Of a stretch of 64,000 nucleotides of DNA, positions 32,753 through 45,700 are shown piece after piece (within the stretch, counting starts at the first letter, position 1; each line of letters begins with the position of its first letter). Origin of the DNA: Helianthus annuus (taxonomy: Eukaryota; Streptophyta; Magnoliopsida; Asterales; Asteraceae); the NCBI RefSeq assembly GCF_002127325.2, contig NC_035441.2:52642663-52706662 (forward strand), read 5' to 3'. The translations under genes and the position numbers were made by a program. The notes below the pieces were generated by a model. The model had not been told where the DNA came from. It made no database searches and saw nothing but the letters and a program-made list of their open reading frames with translations.

Positions 32753-34984
32753 ATGAGCTCCAGTTCCAATAAAGACATAAAAGAACCGCTAGAAGAACCC
32801 GAACGCTTTCTCAGAAAAAGGTTAAAAGCCAAAAACCAAGAGAAGGTTTCGGGTGATCCACCTCCAATGGCGGACCAACGTACCCTTATGGATTATCTAC
32901 GGCCCACCGTAGGTAATCTAGGCGCCGCTATCAATGCTCCGAATGTCGAAGCCAATAACTTCGAACTTCGACCGCATTTGATACAAATGCTCGAAAACTC
33001 CGCAACCTTCCACGGGCTTGCGGACGAGGATCCCCATCTACATATAACTAATTTCTTGGAAATATGTGATACCTTTCGGATCAATGGAGCATCAAACGAC
33101 GCCATCCGCCTCCGTATGTTTCCATTCTCACTAAAAGATCGAGCGAAAGCTTGGCTCAACGCCCTCCCAGCTGGATCGGTAAACACCTGGGATGAACTAG
33201 CCCATAAATTTCTATATAAGTATTTCCCTCCTGCTAAAACTGCTAAATTAATGGCTGAAATTAATACATACTCACAAGAGGACGGGGAATCCTTATATGA
33301 AACTTGGGAAAGGTTCAAGGAGCTATTACGCAAGTGTCCCCATCACGGCCTCGCAATATGGCAGCAAGTATCCACTTTCTACAATGGATTGTTGCCACAC
33401 ACTAGGCAGACACTTGATTCTAGCTCCGGGGGACTTTTAGGTAATCGACGCCCACACGAAATATATAATCAAATTGAGGAAATTGCTCAAACCAATTTTC
33501 AATGGCACACCCCCCGGGGAAATAAGTCTATCGCCCCGGGCGCCCATAAGGTCGATGAAAGCACTTCTTTACAAGCCCAAATCGAGGCCCTTTCTTCAAA
33601 AATAAAAAAAATAGAAATGACAAAAACAGTCTCGGTTATGGCTTGTGAAGGGTGTGGTGGGTCACATGAAAATTGGAGTTGCATGAAAGAAACGGACGAT
33701 CAACAAGAAATGGTAAACTACATTGATAATAGACCTAGGCCGTCGGGTCCCCCAACGGGAACTTACAACCAAGGATGGCGAAACCACCCAAACCTTGGTT
33801 GGAGGGAACCCGGCAATAGTAGTAACCAACAAACCCAACGAACAAACTTTCAGCAATCAAGAAATGAGTCACAAAATTTCACTCAACAACAAGGTGGACG
33901 AGAAAGGCTCGAAGATACTATATCTCGCCTCGTCTCTGACACTGATAAGAAAAACTCGGAAAGATTTCTACAATTAGAATCTAATTTTAGGAATCAGCAA
34001 GCTAGCATTCAAAACATAGAAAAACAAATAAATCAAATAGCTCAAAACTTTTCCGAGAGACCGCAAGGCGCATTACCTAGCAATACCGAAACAAACCCAA
34101 AAGCGCAAGTTCACCTCATCACACTACGAAACCGCACCGTAGGGCATGCAGAAGTACCACCACCTACAGAAGAAACAGTGCCAACACCTCTGCAGGAGAA
34201 GAACTCTCCTCCATCACCAGAGCCTACCAAGGCTCCTCGAGTTCCGTACCCCGGTAGGTTAATTCGTCAAAAGACAACTGAGCAATTCGTAAAATTCGAA
34301 AGTCTGTTAAAACAATTGCATGTCAATATTCCTTTTATCGAAGTCCTAACCCAAATGCCCAAATACTCTAAATTTATGAGGGACTTCCTTACGCATAAGA
34401 AGAAAATTGAAAATTTGCAATTAGTTAATTTAGGCGAAGAATGCTCTGCCCTCGTACTCAATCAACTCCCCCAAAAGAAAATCGATCTCGGAAGTTTCAC
34501 GATTCCGTGCTCAATAGGGGACTCGCCCGTTCGCAATGCCTTAGCCGACCTAGGGGCTAGCATTAACCTTATGCCCTCATCAATGTTCAGGAGGCTTGGC
34601 TTGGGAACCACGAGCCCTACAAAAATGAGCATACAACTCGCTGATCGATCCGTCAAATTCCCACAAGGTGTCATCGAGAATGTCTTGGTAAGGGTAAGTA
34701 GATTCGTTTATCCAGCTGACTTTGTCATACTCGATATGGAGGAAGACACCGAGGTCCCCCTTATACTAGGGAGACCCTTCCTTGCCACAGCACAAGCAGT
34801 GGTAGATATGAATGACGGGACACTCACCTTGAGGTATGGGAATGATGAAGTGAAATTCGGAGTTGGGAAGAGAATAGAAGATGACGACCCGGTCAATTAC
34901 ATGAAGGTTATTGATTCGAGCTTGGATGCTGCTCTCCGACGGTGTAACATGGGACGCCAAGCATCCCACTCAGAAAACATATAA
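32753..34984 (+). CDS. gag-pro: Gag-protease polyprotein, Athila type
   Basis: 743 residues, uninterrupted. The N-terminus is charged and hydrophilic. The capsid (retrotransposon gag) region is about residues 95-200 (WLNALPAGSVNTWDEL, FLYKYFPPAKT, LLRKCPHHG). A knuckle CEGCGGSHENWSC at about 296-309 has one residue fewer than the standard C-x2-C-x4-H-x4-C. A Gln/Asn-rich linker follows. The aspartic protease has ADLGASINLMPSS (catalytic Asp near 597) and LILGRPFLATA (near 672). The ORF stops soon after the protease, where an autonomous element would continue into reverse transcriptase. CACGGGGCCGTG motifs fill the leader between primer site and ATG. I chose the ATG at 32753, which directly opens the frame after a possible splice acceptor TTATTGCAG. 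Confidence 0.93.
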   Translation: MSSSSNKDIKEPLEEPERFLRKRLKAKNQEKVSGDPPPMADQRTLMDYLRPTVGNLGAAINAPNVEANNFELRPHLIQMLENSATFHGLADEDPHLHITNFLEICDTFRINGASNDAIRLRMFPFSLKDRAKAWLNALPAGSVNTWDELAHKFLYKYFPPAKTAKLMAEINTYSQEDGESLYETWERFKELLRKCPHHGLAIWQQVSTFYNGLLPHTRQTLDSSSGGLLGNRRPHEIYNQIEEIAQTNFQWHTPRGNKSIAPGAHKVDESTSLQAQIEALSSKIKKIEMTKTVSVMACEGCGGSHENWSCMKETDDQQEMVNYIDNRPRPSGPPTGTYNQGWRNHPNLGWREPGNSSNQQTQRTNFQQSRNESQNFTQQQGGRERLEDTISRLVSDTDKKNSERFLQLESNFRNQQASIQNIEKQINQIAQNFSERPQGALPSNTETNPKAQVHLITLRNRTVGHAEVPPPTEETVPTPLQEKNSPPSPEPTKAPRVPYPGRLIRQKTTEQFVKFESLLKQLHVNIPFIEVLTQMPKYSKFMRDFLTHKKKIENLQLVNLGEECSALVLNQLPQKKIDLGSFTIPCSIGDSPVRNALADLGASINLMPSSMFRRLGLGTTSPTKMSIQLADRSVKFPQGVIENVLVRVSRFVYPADFVILDMEEDTEVPLILGRPFLATAQAVVDMNDGTLTLRYGNDEVKFGVGKRIEDDDPVNYMKVIDSSLDAALRRCNMGRQASHSENI

Positions 34985-36749
34985 CCTCGCTTTGGGTCTA
35001 GCCAAGGACCCTTATAAACGTGGCGCACCACGGAGGCATTCCGCGGAACTATCCTTAGTTTAGTTTAATCTTTTAAGTTTTTGCAGAATAAAACACACTC
35101 ATTGTGGTAATGGATGAAAAAGGGAACGAGAAAAATGGAACCATGCACGAAGAACAGAGCAACCCGACAAAAATCTCCATCACAGAAGGCTCAACACGGG
35201 CCGTGCCCAACCAACACGGCCCCGTGCTGACCCACCTGCAGAAAATCACCCAGTTCAGGTAACTAGACACGGGCTGTGTTCAGCGGACACGCCCCCGTGT
35301 CCAGGCTTCTGTTTCAATTCTCTAATTTTTGTTACTGGCACTTGACCACGGGGCCGTGCCCGGTCACCACGGGGCCGTGTCCAGGATGCCAGAAACATAA
35401 ATCTTTGCTTTTTAACTTACTTTTACACATTTTAATCAACCAAAAACATTATTTTTGGACACATTGAGGACAATGTGTAATTTAAGTGTGGGGGGGAATG
35501 CTAAAACCTTGAAATTTTGCAAATCCTAAACACAAGCCTTACACAAAACTCTATTGGAACCGCTAAACACCCCAAATTTTTTCAAAAACTTTTTTCATTT
35601 TTTTTATTTATTTACTTGTCTTAGTTTAAGTTGGGAATAAAAAGTTCTAAAAAGGTTATATTTTTACAAGTTTACAACCGATAGCGTCGTGATAACAAAG
35701 AACCAACATAAGAAAATTATGAAACGACATAACAAGTCTAGTTAAAAATTCAATTATATATACTTGATCACATTAAAAACCCATTCCCACAAAAGTGAGT
35801 TTTGAGCCTTTATTGAGCACAAAAATATACATATTTAGATTAAATGCTCATTTTTCGTTTCTTGTGTGAATAGCCGCTTGGTTCTTACAAATCTAGAACT
35901 TGCCACAACGATACATTCCCGGTCCTTACCAACTTAAACCCAAGTAAGTAAATGATGGAGGCATTAGGACTAACCATTTTTCTTTCAACACCATTATTTT
36001 TGATTTTTTATCACCTATCCAAAATCCCCCTAGATAGCCCCTTTGAGCCTAAACCTTTCATTTCATTACCCCAAAAAAAAAAAAAAAAAAAAACCCTTTT
36101 CACCCACCAAAAACCTTTTTTATTTTTTACCCTTTATTTTAGTAACAAGCTCGGTTTTTCGAAAAACTCGCCTTTTTATGTGACGATTAAAAAAATATAT
36201 GAATGAAGTCAAAAACAAACAAAAGCTATATAAAAGCTTGTTTGGAGAAATACTTCAAAATAAAAAGTCGCCAAAGACAAGGCATTTTACGAAAACCGAC
36301 GCTTTTACGATTTTCGCCCTTTTTACTAACCACTAACCCAACCACCCACCTTTAACCCAAGCCTAACCCTTTACCCCAAAAAGTCCTCTTGATATTTACA
36401 AAGGTAAAAAGTTAAAAAGGAGGAGGATTGATTGCTTGGCAAGCCTATGGAAGGCGTAAGTTCCATGCCGCTCTCGAGTGATTCACTAAAAATATACACC
36501 TTCGGCCGAGTGTTGAGTGATCCCCCGTGAGGTATGTGAACTTGTACATAAATGGAATTTTAATAAGGTATGCTATGCCCAAATAAGTAATTTATCTCAT
36601 GAAACGTTCAAAATAAATCATAACGAATAGGATTGTAAATAAATAAAAATAAAACTTATAAAGACCTTGGATTCCCGACACTCTAGGACAAGCTAAAAAA
36701 CTTCTCTTCTACCTATTCCATTTGGGAGTGTAAGCCACATTTAAAGAGT
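34985..36749 (+). other. Non-coding 3' internal region
   Basis: Contains more CACGGGGCCGTG-type motifs (35195-35385), an internal hairpin plus purine tract (35461-35499) and a poly-A run at 36067-36091. No ORF belongs to a known family. Its counterpart in the minus-strand relative is 55249-56640. Confidence 0.7.
35461..35499 (+). other. Internal hairpin followed by polypurine tract
   Basis: ACATTG-AGGA-CAATGT at 35461-35476 forms a 6-bp stem with a 4-base loop. Seven bases later comes AAGTGTGGGGGGGAATG. Same layout as at 36750-36789 next to the LTR. Confidence 0.75.
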
Positions 36750-36789
36750 TTTGCTTGAGGACAAGCAAAAGTTCAAGTGTGGGGGTATT
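36750..36789 (+). other. Hairpin and polypurine tract at the 3' LTR
   Basis: TTTGCTTG-AGGA-CAAGCAAA (36750-36769, 8-bp stem) precedes AAGTGTGGGGGTATT, which abuts the LTR and is the expected plus-strand primer. Confidence 0.8.
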
Positions 36790-38483
36790 TGATGTGTGTA
36801 AAATGCAACATATAAATCACATCAATTAAGGCATAAAACTAACCCTTTTTGAGTACTAATGTTGGAAAAATAGTGTTTTTGTCTTCCTTTTGTATTTTCA
36901 GGATGAAATGAGCTCAAAATCACAAAAGAAGCAAAAAGACAACTAATTCTATCATAAATACAAGAAAAGGAACAAAAGTAGACTGCCCGGACCCTCAACG
37001 GCACCTCCCAAGGCAAAGGAGAAGAAACAGAGTCTGAACACGCCCCGTGTCCAGCGAACACGGGGGCGTGCCCAGGAAGCAGCAGAAAAGACAAACCAGT
37101 AGAAGCTTCCATTGCCCACCACGGGGCCGTGTCCAGCGGGCACGGGGGCGTGGTGAAAGTTCAGCAGGCGCATTAATTGTAATCCGCAATTACAATTAAT
37201 GAAGAGAGAGAATGTCAGACGGGCACGGGGCCGTGTCCAGCGGACACGGGGCCGTGTCCAGCCTTCTGTTCAGCCTATAAATAGAGGAGCTTGGCTTCAT
37301 TCTCTCTCATCCCTTGGCACACCACCTCTCTCACACTTCATCCACCACCCACCACCACCATAACACCATCATCCACCACCATCATCCATTGTCCATCGTA
37401 GAGTGTGTGAGTCGTCTCGGGATCCAAGATTGATCGTAAGAGTTCTTGACAATCAAGGCCATGTTTGCCTAAGTCTCTTACATCACTTGGTGAAGACAAG
37501 TGTTTAGTATAATACTTTTTATTTTTAATCTTTTGCACTTTTTATTTGGTTTTGTATTAATGACTTTAATAACTAGTTACTTATGTTGAAGGTGATCATT
37601 CCTTATCGTTTGTCCGTGGTGTCTTGGCATTATTTTACTGTCTATATAAAATAAAAGATTTTCACCATTCATATCTCCACGGTCTATATGGAGGTATGTT
37701 GGCTACCTGGTCGGGGGTTAAGGGAACGGTTTGGTAAGGGTCTTGCCCTTGTTCAGCGTTTAGAGGTCCTGCTTGGGACCTGGGTCAAATTTAGTAGGAT
37801 CTCCTTCAATGCCCATAGGTATTGGATGGCCGGGATCCAAACTCTTTGGCCCCCTCATAAGTTAACTACTATTAATACTATAACCCGGCTATTTAGGACT
37901 GTATCCCTGCTGACTCAGACTACTTAGCCGAGGGTAACGTCACCGCCAAAAGCGGGGCCTACCACAATTTGCATTAATAACTTAATTCATTATCTTTCAA
38001 TAATCCGACCCTTTAGGATTGTATCCTTGCTGACTCAAACTACTGGGTTGAGGGTAACGTTGCCTTCAAAAGAGGGGCCTACTACAATAACTAAGATAAT
38101 CTCTTAAACAAGTGCAAAAGTGCGAAAATAATCAAAGGTTATACTAATACACGTGTCGGATCCAAGTGATTCATCTTGTCTATCTGTTTTTATTTTATTT
38201 TATTTTTCAGCATTTTAGTTAGTTTTTATTTTTCTTAGTTTAAAACATTTTTCTCACTTTTTGATTTGATTAGACGTTGAGGATAAACCGGTATTAAAAG
38301 CTCTTGTGTCGTTGGACGACCTCGGTATCTTACCAACACTATACTACGTCCACGATGGGTGCACTTGCCCATATGTGTGTTTAGTGTTAGTAAATATTGT
38401 GTTTTATAAATTTAAAACTTGGCTAAAAGTGTAAAAAGGGGCTTAAATATACATCAAAAATATATTACACTACACACGCATCA
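36790..38483 (+). repeat. 3' LTR of the gag-protease element
   Basis: 1694 bp, near identical to 30658-32350; differs by a few substitutions and one added base near 37323. Confidence 0.93.
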
Positions 38484-38573
38484 CGGTTTCTCTCCCTTCT
38501 AACGTGTCCTTTCCCCGTTGGTTGTCTGCCTGTGTTCCTGACGATCCACTACCCATCGGATTAAATGCGACAG

Positions 38574-38584
38574 GTATAAATAGG
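38574..38584 (+). promoter_or_regulatory. TATA box of the older transposon ORF
   Basis: GGTATAAATAGG followed by a CT-rich leader (ATTCTCTCTCAAGATTC), about 260 bp before the ORF. The gag-protease element sits about 90 bp upstream of it. Confidence 0.5.
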
Positions 38585-38837
38585 TGGTGTTTCCTTATTT
38601 CCTTCACTTTTGAAATTCAAACTCCATTCTCTCTCAAGATTCTTTACCGAACTTCCTCTTTTTCCTCTCTTCATCTTTCATCAAACTCTTCTTTTTCTAT
38701 CTCTTTCTGTCCTTGCCACCATCTCTACCGGCGGTAATCCTACCAGAAAAAGGAAGTACAAACCAAAGAATCCACCTGGCCTGGACCGTGCTGAGATAAA
38801 CTAGAAAGAAGAGGAGTTTCAAAATCTTGTCTGGGAC

Positions 38838-40717
38838 ATGGGTTTTCGGTCTGAGTGGGGCGCTCAGTTTCCGACTCAGAATTCAACTGCATTGGATGCT
38901 CCTCCTGGGTACATAACCATGTATGCTGCTTTTTTTCGTGAAGGTAACTTTCGTCTTCCCATGACGAAGTTCACCGGAGAAGTGCTGACCAACTGCGGGC
39001 TTCATATTTCACAGATAAATGCTTCGGGGCTGCCCCGGATTACTCATTTTGAGTTTATATGCAGGGCCAACCGTATTGAACCGACTTTTGAGATGTTCAA
39101 TTTTTTTTTATTACGTGAGCTATACTGGAGGCTTCTATTCCTTCAACTCCCGAACTGGTGGGGTTAGCTCTTGCAGTGCTAACCCACCGAAAAGTCTGCA
39201 TGATTGGAAACTAAAGTTGTTTTTTTACATCCACCATGGGGTCATCCCCATCGATATGCATTATCGCCCAGAGAGTGAAGGAATTCCTCGCGTGAATGTG
39301 TCTATAAACTTTGCTGATCAAGAGTGGTACAAGGTGTTAACCCGGAAGGTTACTTCTATTTCCCAACTTGAAGAGAGGGCGCTGGTGGGAGCTGGTATGA
39401 TCATGTTGTGGGCCCCTCGGAATCCTAGGGGTATCCCTGTTTATGGCTATCAAGGGAAATGTATTAATGTTGCTGATTTGTGTTTGTCTTCTTCTTTAAT
39501 TTCATCATGCTTTTCCTCATGTTGTTGTATTTTACAGTGGGATACAGTTTGTTGAATGTCCTCGATCCTAAGGCTGCTGGTGCCATGATTGAAGCAATAC
39601 TTCCCGAGGGGAAGCCTGTGTGGTTGGATTAGATACATGACCGTTTCTTGCACCCTACCAGCGACAGTTTTGCTGCTTATGCAAATGCTATCTTAGGTGA
39701 AGATGGTGGGGATGATTTTTACGATACTACTGACCCTACTCGAGAGGAGGTTATTGTCCTCTTGAGTGGGGGTTCTGACAAATCGCGTGAAGGCCTAATC
39801 CCTCGTTCCACACGTGCAGGTCCACCACAAGGGACTGGGAACGAACCCGTGAATGAGCCTGTTGGTGATGATGCTGATCCTCCGGTTGACACTGCTGAGC
39901 AGTTAGAAACCAGAAAAAAGAAGAAGTTGGATAAGTCTGAGAAGAAGAAGAAGGTTGAGCAAAATGTCACGGAAGCTCCTCGTAAGCAACCTTCTAACCT
40001 CCCTTTCTTGGACTATGTTGTCGTTTCTGACACGCTCTCTGGTTTAGATGCAGGAGATAAGCGTGCTGAGTGTGATCCTGATGACGATGCCACTCTGACT
40101 GAGATAATGCAGAAGAAGAGAGTTCTTGAGGAGAAGAAAAAGGAACTTGATGAGCAAGCTGCTGCTGCACTTGCTGTGAAAAAATCTAAACTTCAGAAGG
40201 AGGCTCCCCCTGCACCTTCGAAATCAGAGGTTGACTTGGGGGTTTTTAGTGCAAAGCATTGTAACCTTTTGGAGTAGATATTCGCTGCTTCTGGTTCCCA
40301 GGGTACAAAGTTTTGCATTTGTATCTTGTGTTTTACCTCTCTTCCTTGCTTTTGTTTCGTTCTCCTGACTATCCTGATTGTTTCGTAACAGGGGTTAAAT
40401 CGGGTAAGGCTCCTCGTAAGGTAGATATTTCAAAGATTACACATCCCACGTCTCCGCCTTCGAGGACCTTTGGTCTGTCTCCTCCGCATGTTGATCGGGG
40501 AAAAAGGAAAGAAGATGACGTGGAGGTCGAACAGGTTGGAGAGGGTGGTGGTGATGCTGGTGGTGCAGGTGATGTTGGTGCTAGCGCTGGTGGTGGAGGT
40601 GATGCTGTTGTAGAGGAGTCTAGTGAAGCCACTCCCCACCATACCGTTTACACCAAAGTTGTCCGGGGTTCTGGCCAAGGTGGTGCTTCTGGGGCCCACC
40701 ATAGTCCAGAGTATGTG
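38838..40717 (+). pseudogene. 'Putative gypsy type transposon' ORF, 5' part, broken
   Basis: The frame opens MGFRSEWGAQF and runs into FREGNFRLPMTKFTGEVL and ITHFEFICRANRIEPTFEMF, which I recognise as the plant 'putative gypsy type transposon' domain; function unknown. Breaks: a frameshift at the T-run 39098-39107, TAG after PVWLD (about 39630-39632), and TAG after CNLLE (40275-40277). Probable introns at about 39463-39538 (ends TTTTACAG) and about 40300-40391 (ends CGTAACAG). Later parts are Lys/Glu-rich (coiled coil) and Gly-rich. The frame reaches SPEY and is then cut by the LTR element at 40718. It resumes in phase at 58912. Confidence 0.75.
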
Positions 40718-41427
40718 TGATGCGCGTTAGGTGTAGTATGTTTTAGGTATATATTTTAAGCCCTTTTTACACTTTTTAGCCAAGTTTTAAATTTATAAAC
40801 ACGATATTCACTAACACTAAACACACATATGGGCAAGTGCACCCATCGTGGACGTAGTATAGTGTTGGTAAGATACCGAGGTCGTCCAAGAACACAAGAG
40901 TTTTTAGTACCGGTTTATCCTCAACGTCTAATCAAATCAAAATGTTAGAAAAAGATTTTTAAACTAGAAAAATAAAACTAACTAAAATGCTGAAAAATAA
41001 AATAAAAATAAAAACAGATAGACAAGATGAATCACTTGGATCCGACTCGTGTGTAGTGTAACCTTTGATTATTTTCGCACTTTTGCACTTGTTTAAGAGA
41101 TTATCTGAGTTATTGTAATAGGCCCCTCTTTTGAAGGTGACGTTACTCTCAACCCAGTAGTTTGAGTCAGCAAGGATACAATCCTAAATGGTCGGATTAT
41201 TGAAAGATAATTAATTAAGTTATTAATGCATAATGTGGTAGGCCCCTCTTTTGAAGGTGACGTTACCCACGGCTAAGTAGTCTGAGTCAGGGGGGATACA
41301 GTCCTAAGTAGCCAGGTTAAATTTTTAATAGTAGTTTAACTTATGAGGGGATCAAAGAGTTTGGACCCCCGCCATCCAATACCGTTGGGTATTGAAGGAG
41401 GTCCTACTAAATTTGACCCAGGTCCTT
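40718..41427 (-). repeat. 3' LTR of the minus-strand element, outer part
   Basis: Reverse complement of the downstream half of the family LTR; compare 57268-57958. Interrupted at 41427 by the Athila insertion and continues at 54454. Confidence 0.88.
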
Positions 41428-42607
41428 TGACGGGTGGTCCTTTGGACAACCCTTAAGTGTGTTAAAACATGAAATAATCCTTCATTTAGCCGTGTAATTA
41501 TCTTGAATTAGATAACTACGATGCTTATGTTTCAGGTGCAAATTAGGAGATAAGCGATGGATAAAAGGCAGCTTATGGATGCTTATGGATGCTTTGGTGA
41601 AAACGGGTCGAGAGAAGAACACAAGGCAAAACAAAGAAGTGAAGACTGCTTGGTACCGTAAATTACGGTATCACCGTAATTTACGGTGACCCATTTTCCC
41701 ATTTATCTTGCACCGTAAACCAGGCTCAACTCACCGTAACATTTTGATGACCACCGTAAATTACGGTGGAGCCGTAATTTACGGTGGTGCCTGAACGTGA
41801 AAAGTGTAACTGCTGCCATATACTCGTTTTGTGTGTGTCTTTTGGTATTATCTCATCATTGACGGTTCTTGGAGACTTTGGGGAGCGAATTTGGAGTACT
41901 TGCTTGGTTTGTGAACGATTCTAAACATTCGGTTTGTGTTTTTAATTCGTATGAACACTAGATTAATGTTGATGATGATTCACCGAGCCATGTCCGGCTA
42001 AACTCTTCGGTGATCATCCTAGGTGAATGTTTCTAAGACTTTTGTGTGTTAATTTCTGCATTTCTAGAATGATATTTTGCATTGCTTGAATGTCATGGTG
42101 TGTGTTTGATTGTTTGTAGTGCATTAATCTATATCACAATTTCTAGTCTTGATCGTACGTTCTTGGTGCCGTTGGCAACCGAGATATCACGGGAAGGGTT
42201 AGGGTTGGTTATTGGTTAATAGGTCATCGGGAAACAACCTCGCATTATCTAATCCGAGTACTTTGTTCCCTTTTATCACTTCAATCACACATACACGAGT
42301 TATGTCTATGTAACTCTTTCTAGTGAAATTGCACACAATTGTCTAACGAAACTGAAACCTAGGGTGATCATTGTTCTCTCCTAATTGTTTACAACCTACT
42401 TTGATTTGCATTAATCCGTAATTTAGTTTTATAAAACAACAATCCACAATCTTGAATTTTAATTTTCTGCAATTTAGTTTAATTTTAGTATAAATACAAA
42501 GCTACACAATTAACACATTTTCCACATACTCCCTGAGTTCGATACCCTACTACCGCTAACTACAGTTGTTTAGGGATTAAATTTGCGTGACCCACGACAT
42601 CACGTCA
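41428..42607 (+). repeat. 5' LTR of the Athila-like element
   Basis: 1180 bp; contains the 9-bp CCTAGGTGA missing from the 3' LTR. TATA box TATAAATA at 42489-42496. Inverted motif pairs of ACCGTAAATTACGGT type at 41655-41689 and 41751-41787 lie in U3. Confidence 0.95.
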
Positions 42608-42612
42608 AATTT

Positions 42613-42630
42613 TGGCGCCGCTGCCGGGGA
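42613..42630 (+). other. Primer-binding site, tRNA-Asp type
   Basis: TGGCGCCGCTGCCGGGGA, five bases after the LTR; one base differs from the site at 32357. Confidence 0.9.
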
Positions 42631-42727
42631 GTAGTGCGCAACGTGTGTTAATTTTTTGTTTGTGTTTTAAGTTTGTTATTTTTCTGGTTTACGCGGGGTG
42701 TGTTAGTGTGCAGGTATTTACAGGTGC

Positions 42728-45700
42728 ATGCGTACTAGGAGCTCTCACAAGCTATCACCATTGGCGTTTGATCCGGAAATTGAGCGAACTTTGCGAGCAA
42801 ACAGAATTTTGCTAAGGGAAAATACAATCAATAGTTCACCAACAACACCAGTTACACCAATTCGATACATGGATCCACCACCACCACCCACTACGGGTGA
42901 ATTTACCTCATCATTCATACCAACATCCACTCAACCTTCACCTAACACTACCATTCCACCAAATACTACCGAACCCACCATACCTCAACAGGTTACACCA
43001 ACCAACACCACACAACCCATTACTACCCAAGAAGAACCAACCGTCACCTTTAACCCTTCCACTACTATACCACCATTATCCCATTTTTTCCCGGGTGCGG
43101 GTCCATCATATTCGGGCCATACTATGGCACCAATTTCGTCTATTGTCCATGCTACACCGTATCGACCACCAAATCAATCGGGTTTCCAATACTCGACTAT
43201 TCCATTTGGGCAATCATCGGGAATTCAAGGAGATGGGTATGATGAAGGATTTGAAGACTTTGAGGGGTATGAAGATGATGGGTATGGTTATGGAGATTAT
43301 GGTGATCAAGGGGATTTTGGGTACGTTCAGAGTCAATCGCAAGGGATGGCGAGTGTTGGTGGAATGCAACATCAACAACTTATACCACAACATATTCGGC
43401 CAAGACCACAAGGGCCACCAATGCCACAACCGATTCCATTGCAACAGGTCCGGCCACAACATGTACACCAACAACCATTTCAAAGACCGCCTCAGCGCCC
43501 ACCGATGCGACCACAACAGTTTCAACAACCGATCGCACCACAAGGGCAAGTACAAAGACCGAATGGGCCGATTATTCCGAGAGGTAGGTATGGTGTGCCA
43601 CGAAGACATCTTAGAGAACAAGCAAGGGGAATAGAGGCACATTTCAGGCCTATCATTACTCAAAACCCCTCACCGGTGGTTATCCCTCACAACAACCAAG
43701 GGAGAACTTTTGAAGTAAGAACGAACTCGTTGCAAAGTTTACCGAAGTATAAAGGGTTAGCAACGGAGGAGCCGTACTTTCATCTAGAGGCCTATGACTC
43801 AATTTGCAACACTTTTGGGAGTCAAGGTTTTTCGGCCGATGAAGTTAAGTTAGTCTTATTTCAGTTTTCGTTGGAAGAGAAAGCTAAGAAATGGTTCTAT
43901 ACATTACCTTCAGCATCAATTTATACATGGGGGGAGATGCAACAAACCTTTTTGGATGAATTCTACACCGCCCAAAAGACTAATGATGCGCGGAAGGGGT
44001 TGAGAAGCTTTCAACAACAACATGGTGAGATGTTCCATGAGGCGTTCGAGCGTTTTAACATGATGATTAAAAACTGCCCTCATCATGGGATTGAGTTATG
44101 GGAGTTAATGAACGCTTTTCATGAGGGGTTAAGTGCCGAAGATGCACGGGATTTAATGTCTATCACCGGAGGGACATTTGGAACGAATTATGAGAATGAA
44201 GATTGGGAGTTTTTGGAGAGTATGGCAACTACATCAAAAAGGAAAGCCCAAGCTTCGAGAAGAGCCCGACCGACAACTAACCGACCACAAGTGCATGCCA
44301 TAGATGAAGGTAATGTTCAAAGTACTAACCAAATTTATGATGTGTGTGCTTTGTGTAATGAAATAGGTCACGCGGCTGAAAATTGCCAAGGGATGTTGGA
44401 AGGGCAATATGAGGAAGTTCATGCGATCCAAGGTCAAGGCCAAGGAGGAGGTGGTAGGAACTACAACAACATGAATTCTAATACCTACCACCCCGGGTTG
44501 AGGAATCACCCGAACTTTAGATATGGGAACCCGTCAAATCAAGTGAACCCAAATTTTCAAGGTAGCCAAGGTAATTTTGGTTCACGGCCATCTTATAATA
44601 ACCAAGGTGGGTACCGGGGCGGAAATAACCAAGGGTATCAAAAACAATACCAAACGGGTCAAGAGCAAAGGGGATCTTCGGGTGGAAACGAGGTGATGGA
44701 GATGCTTAAAAGCATGCAATTGGAAATGCAAAAGCGGAATCAACTTGATGAAGTGCGGATGCAAAAAGATGAGGTTCGCGATAAAAGCATCCAGTCACTA
44801 ACGACTCAAATGGGGCAATTAGCAACCGATGTGGCGGAACTAAAGAAAGGTAAGGGTCAACTTCCAAGCGACACAAAGGTAAACCCTTCACATGGTTCGT
44901 CACGAGGTAATGTTAATATTAACCATGTTAGTGTGTTAAGAAGTGGGAAAGAGTTTAAGGCCAATTTGTCACCCGAATTGGTCGAGGGGGTGGTTGAGGA
45001 CATCACGGGAATGGAAAGTGATGATGAACTTGCACCGGTTAAACCAAAAGAAATAACTATTAAAAAACCGGGGTTGGGTGAAAGTGAAAAGAATGAAAGT
45101 GAGAAGATTGAGGGTGAACCGAGTCAAGTGCCATTTCCATCGGCTTTACTTGACCCGGGAAAGAAAAATTTTATTGTGTCAAGGGGTCCTCAAAAAGAGG
45201 AAATGTGGGATATGTTCAAACAAGTTAAAATAAATCTTCCACTTCTTGATGCAATAAAACAAGTTCCCGCTTATGCAAAATTTTTAAAAGAATTATGCAC
45301 ACAGAAGAGGCAAAACAAGAAAAAAGTGCCTAAGCGGGTAGATTTGACCGGGCAAGTGAGCGCGGTGTTGAATGGGGAGCTACCTCCTAAGCTCCAAGAT
45401 CCGGGCACGCCATTGATTAATGTACAAGTTGGTAATTTTCAAATGGCTAAGGCGTTGCTAGATCTCGGAGCCGGAGTTAGCATTTTACCGGGGGGATTAT
45501 ACGACCAATATGACTTTGGTCCATTAGCACGGGTGGAGACGACGGTTGTTTTGGCCGATTTGTCTCATAAGTTGCCCCGGGGTATGGTTCAAAATGTTAT
45601 TGTTAAAATTGATGAGTTTTATTACCCGGTGGACTTCTTAGTTTTGGACTACTCATCGGCGGACCCTAAACAACAACAAAACATAATTTTGGGTCGGCCA

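Larger units (their letters stand above)
30658..38483 (+). mobile_element. Non-autonomous Athila-type LTR element with gag-protease only
   Basis: LTRs TGATGTGTG...ACGCATCA flanked by a perfect target duplication CGGTT (30653-30657, 38484-38488). It has a tRNA-Asp primer site, one 743-residue gag-protease ORF, then 1.8 kb of non-coding DNA and a polypurine tract. No reverse transcriptase, RNase H or integrase is present. The LTRs show about eight differences over 1.69 kb, so the insertion is young. It would need an Athila-type partner in trans. Confidence 0.93.

Noticed and set aside
32893..33333. Minus-strand frame of 146 residues
   Set aside because: Shadow of the gag-protease ORF.
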